From Tricholoma matsutake (taxonomy: Eukaryota > Basidiomycota > Agaricomycetes > Agaricales > Tricholomataceae): a DNA stretch of 64,000 nt. The notes beneath the pieces are model-generated. The model did not search any database. It was not told the DNA's origin and saw nothing but the letters and a program-made list of their open reading frames with translations. The stretch is from NCBI GenBank assembly GCA_026075535.2, contig AP026541.1, forward strand, positions 1,302,001-1,366,000, read 5' to 3'. Shown here piece after piece: positions 57,351-64,000 of this stretch. Every line of letters begins with the position of its first letter. Position 1 is the stretch's first letter. The position numbers and the translations under genes are program-made.

Positions 57351-58397
57351 TCAGATCTTCGAGTAGGCTTCTCTGCCTTTGTTCTTTGGGAAAGGCTGGT
57401 CCTCGGTCCTTGTCTCCCCTTTCTTATGTTTGGTTGCTCTGTATCCTGGTTGGTGGCACACAAAGCATAATCCCTTCTTCATATGCTTGATCCTCTCTTG
57501 ATTGGAGAGTTGGTTAATCTCGAGTGGACCTTCCTTTGATTTGGAGTTGGGCAGCTTCCTTGTCAAAGCTTCCTGCAGTCTCCCTGTTATGGCCTTTGCT
57601 CTCCTCCACTGTCCGTCGTACTTTGAGGTGGCATTGATCATCCCCTCCAGCGCTGTTGGGATCATCTCCATGTTAAAGATCCTCTCGAGGAGCTTGGGGT
57701 TTAACCCATCCATGAAGAGTTCTATCAGGGCAGTATCGTCGTTGATTCCCGCCTTTTCTCACAGGATTCGGAACTGTGCAATGTAGTCCTCCAGGTCCTG
57801 TCCCTGCTTCAGTGTCTTCATCTCAGTTCTGGCTCTGCCAGCTTCGTCAATTGGCGTGAACGCTATCTTGAGTGCCACTTTGAAGGCTGACCATGCTCCT
57901 AGGTCTTCCTTCTCTGCCCATGTCTGTGCCCAGGGCGCAGCAGTTCCTCCGTTCATAAATGACAATGTGAAGATGATTTTCTTTTCATTGGTGTCGTAGA
58001 TTCCGTGGTTCACTCTCAAATAGAGTTTTACTTCTTGTAAGAACTTTGCAGTTCTCGTTTGGTCCCCTGTGAAGTCAGAGGGGGTTTGGATTCTAATCTC
58101 CTTGGTCGATGCGGTGGGTTCGGTAGACATGTTGGTGTTGTTGTCGGATAGGGAGAATGGATCTTGTTCTGGGGTTTCTTCTTTATCGGAAGATCTAAAG
58201 TCCTCTTCGTCGAGGTATCGGGGTTCTTTGTCACTGGTTCTCCTTGAGAACCACTTTTGTGCTGGTTCTGAGTATCGTACTAGTCGACCCTGGTATCTAT
58301 ACCACGGGGTTCTTCCTGATGATGATGCTCTGGTTGGAGGTCTGTCTGGGCTTTGTCTGAAAGACGTTGTGTCTGCACCTAGGTAGGTGGACTTCAT
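57351..58397 (-). pseudogene. gag: gag of element F, broken
   Basis: ATG at 58397-58395, only 17 bp after the LTR, starts MKSTYLGADTTSF. A Ser/Glu-rich region precedes the capsid domain (SDFTGDQTRTAKFLQEVKLY, FTLSFMNGGTAAPWAQ). A TGA at about 57761 interrupts it before LFMDGLNPKLLERIF. The zinc knuckle reads CFVCHQPGYRATKH, where the CCHC His and last Cys have become Tyr and His, so RNA binding would be lost. Ends TGA near 57351. Confidence 0.88.
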
Positions 58398-58400
58398 AGA

Positions 58401-58412
58401 TCAGCTTGACCT
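58401..58412 (-). other. self-priming primer-binding site of element F
   Basis: In sense orientation AGGTCAAGCTGA starts 2 nt after the LTR end. It is not a tRNA TGG-type site but is the exact 12-nt complement of TCAGCTTGACCT in R (58715-58704). Confidence 0.72.
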
Positions 58413-58442
58413 TTTGTTAAGACTATAGGTCTCAACTCAGCC

Positions 58443-58670
58443 TAATCTTTGTATGTTGCAGTTGGAGGCTTTCCAACTGTATCGGTTCTTGCAGTAAGAG
58501 GCTTTCTTACTGTATCGGGCTCTGTTCGGGACTTGGTGCTTCCTAAGTCGATATGGCTATCCGTACTCAGAGGCTTTCTGAGTAGACCGTTGATTCGTGT
58601 ATCACAGTTGGAGGCTTTCCAACTGTCGAGTTCAAGTTATCACAGCTAGGGGCTTCCTAAGCTGTCGAGT
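58443..58670 (-). repeat. six stem-loops in R-U5 of element F
   Basis: Hairpins at 58459-58479, 58492-58512, 58530-58549, 58564-58584, 58605-58625 and 58643-58664. Read on the plus strand all have a loop of the type (A)GGCTTT or GCTT, while stems differ: CAGTTGG/CCAACTG, CAGTAAG/CTTACTG, GACTTGG/CCTAAGTC, TACTCAG/CTGAGTA, CAGTTGG/CCAACTG, CAGCTAGG/CCTAAGCTG. The 3' LTR has the same set 6,630 bp lower. Confidence 0.9.
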
Positions 58671-58703
58671 GTTCTGGTTGAGTCTAAGACCATTATTTGA
58701 ATT

Positions 58704-58747
58704 AGGTCAAGCTGAGGAATACAGGCAGTATTACTACAGCTTATATA
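58704..58747 (-). promoter_or_regulatory. predicted LTR promoter and transcript start of element F
   Basis: In sense orientation TATATAAG (58747-58740) lies about 32 nt upstream of TCAGCTTGACCT (58715-58704), which is exactly complementary to the primer site at 58401-58412. Transcription therefore probably starts at or near 58715. Confidence 0.65.
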
Positions 58748-59088
58748 CAGTTCGAAGATACCTATCGTCCAATCAGAATGCAGGATCATTATCAAGTAAA
58801 AATAGAAAGAACAATATAAATGACAGGCCTCATGCCTTGCATGAGGCGTCTGATGTCACGGAGTGCTGCGGCGCAGCATGTTGATCATGAGAGTCCGACA
58901 TCATGGACCTCATGTCGAGGGGCTGTTATACCACAGCATGTGTGGGAGTGGGTTCGGGTGCATGGAGTCACCATGTGTCAGAGTGTCTCCCATTGGAAGT
59001 GAGTCGAGTTGAATCAGAAAAATAAAGTACCCGGTCTTGCCGGCGTACGTCTGGTCGTCCTGGGTTACGATAACAGAAAATCGTAACA

Positions 59089-59200
59089 GAGAGCAGGGAA
59101 ATCTGGTTATACCAATTGTCTGCAAAGGGATAGCATTGTCATTCTTGAAAGGGGCGCTCTTCGACATTATGGAAAGCTGTACAGATTTTGCACAGGATGT
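59089..59200 (-). pseudogene. split minus-strand gene, upstream exon
   Basis: The minus frame reads MSKSAPFKNDNAIPLQTIGI and TRFPCS up to element F. Joining across F (one copy of GAGAG removed) gives RFPCSPWDID followed by an intron donor, consistent with one gene. No domain recognised. Confidence 0.45.
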
Positions 59201-59349
59201 AGATGCCCGCAGAGATTATAATGGGGGTTGCTATGTGAACCCAAGAATATGCAGGTGTCTTATCATGCAATGCTAGCACAATCCACTGACTGATTATGAT
59301 ACTCCTTTGTCTTACTCTTCCAGGAACAACATCAGCAGATTCCATATGT

Positions 59350-59800
59350 GATCATGAGGCAACTGCATGTATGCATACGCCTGACCATGCATTGATCATG
59401 ATCAAGATAATACACTATTGCATATGTACAGTGTATTTGGCTGCAACAAGAACTATGCAATGGTAGAACTTCAGTTCTGTGAAGTTAACTATACATGACC
59501 ACAAAATGCCCAGATAATAATGTCAGTGTTCACACCATAGAAGCATTGCAGGTATATGCACCTGAACTATTTACATTGTAAAATGGAGTCTGCCTCTAGC
59601 CAGGCACACGTATGTGCACCAAGCTATGTTGTTAGAATCTTACAGTAGTACTATCTAATTCGAAGCACAATTTCACTGGAGTTGCTACTAATACAGAACA
59701 ACATAAATTGAAAGATGCCTGCCCATTTAGATTGGGACAAGGGGTCCCTCTATATATTAGTACTACTAATAGAGGGTCTCCTTATAATTAGGATATGGGA
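59350..59800. other. no gene recognised
   Basis: AT-rich; a palindrome CCCTCTAT..ATAGAGGG lies at 59746-59776. Confidence 0.35.
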
Positions 59801-59804
59801 GTTT

Positions 59805-59985
59805 GGCCATGGGTCGAGATTTGAAAAGCAGTGCCATGTGAAAGCGTTGACACATAACCCGGCCAAACAGTGAGGGTAGGGAATTGCTGAGCAGTTGGAT
59901 TCTCGGCAATTCTCTCAGCTCAAGTTAGTCATTATATGCAAATATAGAGGCATGATGTGGCTGCATACTCTTTTCGTCTCCAACA
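59805..59985. repeat. dispersed hairpin repeat, copy 2
   Basis: Similar over about 170 bp to 26985-27185: TTGGCCATGGG, GCCAAACAGTGAGGGTAGGG, then AATTGC..GCAATT and GATGTGGCTGCATAC. The inverted repeat is less perfect than in copy 1. Confidence 0.65.
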
Positions 59986-60261
59986 TGTCACATTGCATCA
60001 CATCTCATTTTCATTGAATAGAACTTTATGTAGGGTATATATATCCTAAATGCTCTTATGATTGGATGTAAGTTATGTCAAACTTGACAGTAGATCTGGC
60101 AAATTGCAACCTGTCATCTTGGAGGTAATATCAATTCAAACAAAGAGGACCTTAGATCCTAACCAGCACCATCCAGTTCCATGTTCAGAGCTGATATGTG
60201 AGCAAGATTTAGTTCCTGTGCGCAGTTCTTCTACATTACAGTTGACCCAACTCCACTACCA

Positions 60262-60345
60262 GCCGGCATCTTTGCTTGCACTTACCGCTTCTTCAGAAGG
60301 GTTGCGAGCAGGACATTGTACTAGCAATCCTTCAGAAGAATGCAT
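60262..60345 (+). repeat. fragment duplicated from the SPT5-like pseudogene
   Basis: About 75 bp match 27888-27962 at most positions (CATCTTTGCTTG.., CTTACCGCTTCTTCAG, GGACATTGTACTAG). The copied block spans the intron end and the following exon start of the SPT5-like gene, so it was copied as DNA. The surrounding ORF (60062-60397) is not otherwise supported. Confidence 0.75.
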
Positions 60346-60409
60346 GACACAGTCTAGGATTTACTGTCTAGCCTGGAAATCTGGCTGTGAAATTTAAATG
60401 TGAAATGGT

Positions 60410-61390
60410 ACTAACCAGGACTTTGGCCTGATCACAACAAAAATATTGGTAAATCTCCTAATTATAACACCGAATCCTTGCAGTATGATCATGACAGGTA
60501 TTATACAACCCTTTTGTTCTAGATCCAGATCTTCTAGATTTGAAGTCATGAATGGAATCTAGATATAATAGGGAGTATCTAGGATAAGGTCGAAAACTGT
60601 TGCATATGCACTCACCATGAGGATACTGTGATTATTGCACTTTGGAACAGCAAATGCGATATTGATGAACCACAGATCTGAGAGCTTGAACAAATGTACC
60701 ACACTGTAAATGTGAGGTCATCTTCTAGAATGTTCAAACCTTTAGGAACCTATGACTAGTACTATTCCATATGGAAATTTGAATTGAATGGAGTTGCAAT
60801 TGCCTCGATGCATGTGTGAATGTGCCAATACTTCAGGTTTAAATTTTCGAGGTACCTTTCCGACATTCCACCATGATGTACAAATTTGGGGGGTTGTTTG
60901 TTATTGAGTAATGGATATATTGTTATTACTACCGGTATCTCTAACCTGTTGGATTAATGTTCCAGGACGTTTGGCCGCATGTAATGAATGATCCACAGGC
61001 AGAATAGATGATGCACTAATTTCAACTTGAACATCAATCCAGAATGAGCAGCCACGAATAGTTGATGAGATAGTGCACATGTGCACATGCATGATGTTTT
61101 GGGGCTTCACTTTTACCCAGTACTAGTACTATGAACATTGATATTTCCAAGGATGCGGTGTGGCAGGGATCGATGGTGGTGGAGCTTGCATCGTGTTTTC
61201 TGGGCCAATTTTGGGCCGAACTCCTCAATCAGACATTACGTGTGAATTTCTGCTCCTCCTGTGCATTTGAGGTAGAAAAATTTGTGTATTTGGAGTTGCT
61301 ACTTTGCGTTTACAGCTCTGGAAGTAAACTGGTAGGCAATGTTTGTGTTCATTTGGACCCACATGGACCCACAAGTAAGGTTAGTTGAAG
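60410..61390. other. no gene recognised
   Basis: Only short ORFs without motifs on either strand. Confidence 0.35.
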
Positions 61391-61429
61391 CTTGACAGTT
61401 TATGGAATGTGAAGATACATACCTCTGGG

Positions 61430-62504
61430 TGCAAGCATGACCTCTTGATCCTCAGATCCACTGTCACTGTCAATTCGAGCAGCTGGGATGCATTGAACAT
61501 TGCTTGTTAACTTGCCAGTACTAGGCACTGAAATGTTGCATCATTAGTCAGATCAATGATTGAATATACATGGATACACATGGATACACAACTCACTTTT
61601 CAACTTTAATTTCATCTTCTCCTTAGACTTTATGATCTTGAGCTCACTCGGTGCTTCTTTTACATCCTCTTCTTGGGATATGGTCTGCTTTGCTACACCT
61701 GTGGAAGATCATTATCTCAGATATTCAAAGATTGGGTGACTTCTTCACCTTTTGTTTTCTTTGACTTTCAGTGCTCCTTCATTGACTCCTCAATAGGCGA
61801 TGCAGCCCTCTTGTTTGATGCTGGGTTCCATACTATAAGGGCAACCTCAGCCTCTAGCAAAGGGAAATCCAAAGTTAAAATTATACTACATAGTACAGGG
61901 ATTGGGGACACACCTAGCAAAGGGAAATCTGAAGAGAAAACTCTAAGGATCCCTTTGCTGATGCCCAGTATATGTGAAGACGACAAAAATCAAATAATAA
62001 CCTAAAAATAGAAAAGGCAGAGATAGGCAGATCAAGGCCGCTGAATGACATCATACCAAGGGGTAGATGTCAGAAAGGGTGCTCCGCCTCTAAATATAAA
62101 ACTGTCCACATGCACAAACATGATAGAAAGGGAAAATTAGTAATAAAATCTGGAAGAATCATAGAAAATGCAGAATAGAAGGAAATGAAGTGAGGAAAAA
62201 TATAGAATGAACATAAAAAATAGGAGAAACACACAGGGCACCCCCTAGTCCCCTTCCACATACTGCTTATGGTCAGCAACAACCCCTTGTGATAGATCAT
62301 AGGTCACCCTACCTGCATTGCTTAACGCCTTGGTTTTGGCATTACATGGCCCTTGGTTCATCTCATGAATAGTGTGGTATTCAGTGGTGGCGTTGACTTA
62401 CCAAGTGTAGACTCTATCAACTTCTTGTTGGCCTCATCTTGCTGTAACTGGTTGTGCACCCTTGTAGCAGCTGCTTGCTTTGCTTTGTTGGTCTTGTCTG
62501 ACAT
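61430..62504 (-). pseudogene. Lys-rich spliced gene of unknown function, interrupted by a solo LTR
   Basis: Exon 1 starts at ATG 62504-62502 (MSDKTNKAKQAAATRVHNQL) and ends at 62402 before GTAAGTC. Downstream of the solo LTR the frame reads ASNKRAASPIEESMKEH, TGA, KSKKTK. An intron GTGAAG..CCACAG joins this in frame to GVAKQTISQEEDVKEAPS and ELKIIKSKEKMKLKLKS. A further exon near 61530-61430 has ARIDSDSGSEDQEVMLAP. Basic and acidic low-complexity stretches suggest a nuclear protein; no domain recognised. It may be the N-terminal part of the minus-strand gene whose later exons lie at 59.1, 51.6 and 48.8 kb, which I cannot prove. Confidence 0.5.
61834..62258 (-). mobile_element. solo LTR of the C/D retrotransposon family
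   Basis: 425 bp on the minus strand, TGGAAGGGGACTAG to CCCTTATA, close to the LTRs of C and D. The duplication CATAC is exact at 61829-61833 and 62259-62263. No internal sequence is present, as expected after LTR-LTR recombination. Confidence 0.93.
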
Positions 62505-62901
62505 TATGTGTGATTAGAAACTGATGCAAAGGACAATAGAACTTCAAGTGAATGATGGGTAGTTGGAAATGGTAGATATGTTTAAAGGAAAGACTTTCAA
62601 GAAAGAGGGAATATGTTATGTTGTGGGAAAGGAAGGGAAATTTTTTCTGTGAGTGTGTGTTTGTTCAATGTTCAACTTTGCATAAGCTGACATTGCCCCA
62701 GTTGCTTATGATAGCCAGTATTTCTAAATATCAAGTTTGATCAACTTAGCAATATTGTTTTGATCTCAGACCCCAACCATGGCCTCAAGAACCCAGTCAT
62801 ACATATGTTCTGCTTGCTTATCAGGTGGTTTCACTCAGACTGGCTTGCAATCACACTTATGACAAAGTACTGATCTACATTGTACTGCTCTGTATGAGCA
62901 G

Positions 62902-64000
62902 ATGATGGATCTGTCGCTTGACAAGTCCGAGGACCAAAGTGAGGATGACGACACACTCAGTGGACCTCAGCCTTTTGCAGGCAACATGTTTGAAGGACCA
63001 GAAGACTATCTTGGTGACAATTTTGGTCAGGCAAATGGTGAGGAGGAAGAGGAGGAAGAGTGTGTAGACCTTGAGGCTGACTGAGAGCCTGAGTGTCCTG
63101 GTGCACACAGAGCATCAGTAGCCACTTCGGGTGACTTTGACCAAGGGCACGCTGAGGAGCATGCTGGTCATGAACTAATGCCTAATGGGCCTCAGCGCCA
63201 GGTGGAGAGTCACATCACTGAGAATTCCTCTGTTGTTTGCTATTCCAACAAGTATCCCCACTGCCAAGCTGGAGTGGCTGTTAAGCAAAAGCAGCCAAGT
63301 GATGTGAAGTATCACGCAGACCTGGACAGCTCTTCAAATCTGTGGGCTCCATTTTCTCCCCAATTGGACTGAGAAATTGCAAAATGGGCAAAGCTACATA
63401 GGGCAGGATCAACAGCATTTTCAGATTTACTTGCTATTGAAGGAGTAAGTGACATCTATAGGATTATTTATGTACACTCATCATGATTTTTTCACAGGTT
63501 CATGATGCACTCAACCTTTCTTACAAGAATTTGAACAAGCTCAACAAAATTATTGATCAAAAGCTTCCTGGCCACCCCATGTTCCAACGCTGTGAAGATA
63601 TCATTGCCAACAAAGCCTTTGAACTGTTCTCACATGATATTATAGAATGCATTAAGGCTCTGTGGGGAGATGTTGATTTTGCTCCATATCTTGTGGTGGA
63701 ACCAGAGCATCATTATGCTGACACTGATCAAACAATATGGCTTTACTTTGACATGCACACAGGAAAGTGGTGGTGGTCAACTCAGGTATGTTAATAAACA
63801 ATCAGTATCTCAATAAATTATAATCAGAATACCAGAAAGAGCTTGAGACCCATCTTCTGACAAAACTCAACTCACCGTATTCCATGGGAAATCAGCCTAT
63901 CCTGTGTACATGACCATTGGCAATCTTCCCAAACACATTTGATGCAAGTCATTGAGGCAGGGCCACATTCTCTGGTTTTCACAGCTTGGGCGGACACCTT
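62902..64000 (+). pseudogene. Plavaka-type (CACTA-like) transposase, N-terminal part, runs off window
   Basis: The frame begins MMDLSLDKSEDQSEDDDT with an acidic region. Later it reads LWAPFSPQLD, TGA, EIAKWAKLHRAGSTAFSDLL. A GTAAGT..TTCACAG intron (63445-63497) joins IEG to VHDALNLSYKNLNKLNKIID in frame. Next come ELFSHDIIECIKALWGD, HYADTDQTIWLYFDMHTGKW and WWSTQ before a second donor (63786). After it SSDKTQLTVFHGKSAYPVYM and TIGNLPK are read up to another TGA. These are the N-terminal signatures of the Plavaka transposases abundant in mushroom genomes. Stops at 63082, 63370 and about 63939 (TGA each) indicate decay, although TGG or CGA to TGA changes alone would explain them. The catalytic region lies outside the window. 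Confidence 0.78.

Larger units (their letters stand above)
51785..59088 (-). mobile_element. Ty3/gypsy chromovirus F, full-length, minus strand
   Basis: Two LTRs of 674 bp (5' LTR 59088-58415, 3' LTR 52458-51785) and an exact 5-bp duplication GAGAG (51780-51784, 59089-59093). Internal order on the minus strand is gag, protease, linker, RT, RNase H, integrase, chromodomain. It has a self-complementary primer site and a polypurine tract. About 21 LTR differences were counted by eye, all transitions. Stops interrupt each domain, so the copy is not autonomous. It belongs to a family different from C/D. Confidence 0.95.
58415..59088 (-). repeat. 5' LTR of element F
   Basis: 674 bp, in sense orientation TGTTACGATTTTC.. 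to ..CTTAACA. U3 is 59088 to about 58716; R-U5 is about 58715 to 58415 and contains six stem-loops. Confidence 0.95.

Overview
The window looks like a transposon-rich, gene-poor accessory region of a basidiomycete (Agaricomycete) nuclear genome. Evidence: chromodomain Ty3/gypsy retrotransposons, Plavaka-type and Tnp2 (CACTA/EnSpm-type) transposases of the kind typical of mushroom-forming fungi, many 45-66 nt GT..AG introns with CTAAC-like branch sites, and several host-like families known mainly as expanded basidiomycete families (SPT5-like, WD40-like, a TET/JBP-like oxygenase, uncharacterised families). Species cannot be determined. Almost every coding region carries in-frame stops, mainly TGA, so most entries are pseudogenes or decayed elements.

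Layout. 1-303 is the 3' part of a tRNA-derived SINE with a minisatellite tail. 304-2686 is a truncated gypsy element (A), fused at about 2686 to another truncated gypsy pol (B). B is split by an 8.6 kb insertion (5642-14209) with an 11-bp target duplication and inverted ends. That insertion has SINE-like sequences at both ends, an array of palindrome-bearing exon-like modules on the minus strand, and a nested 6.0 kb chromovirus (C, 6536-12560). B resumes at 14210 with its chromodomain. 14.7-21 kb holds a Cys-rich coiled-coil gene, a WD40 fragment and a spliced coiled-coil gene, all minus strand. 21.3-26.4 kb is a decayed Tnp2 transposase interrupted by a 535 bp MITE with a perfect 8-bp duplication. 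27.4-30.1 kb is an SPT5-like pseudogene. 30341-36385 is a second copy of the C family (D). 36.4-38.3 kb is a WD40 pseudogene. 40-48 kb holds three plus-strand, host-like decayed genes, the last with a TET/JBP-like 2-oxoglutarate oxygenase segment. From 48.6 to 59.3 kb a minus-strand gene is split by a 2.3 kb hAT-like element (49110-51445) and a 7.3 kb chromovirus (F, 51785-59088, minus strand). 61.4-62.5 kb is a Lys-rich spliced gene carrying a solo LTR of the C/D family. The window ends inside a Plavaka transposase (62.9-64.0 kb).

Most notable: (1) both LTR families have a primer-binding site complementary to the predicted 5' end of their own transcript, 2 nt beyond the LTR and about 30 nt downstream of a TATA-like box, the arrangement of Tf1-type self-priming; (2) the F LTR carries six successive stem-loops with a constant loop and varying but complementary stems; (3) two TIR elements with different ends share a cargo of palindromic exon-like modules; (4) a TET/JBP-like 5-methylcytosine oxygenase relative lies among elements whose divergence is nearly all transitions, as expected of methylated, deaminating DNA.
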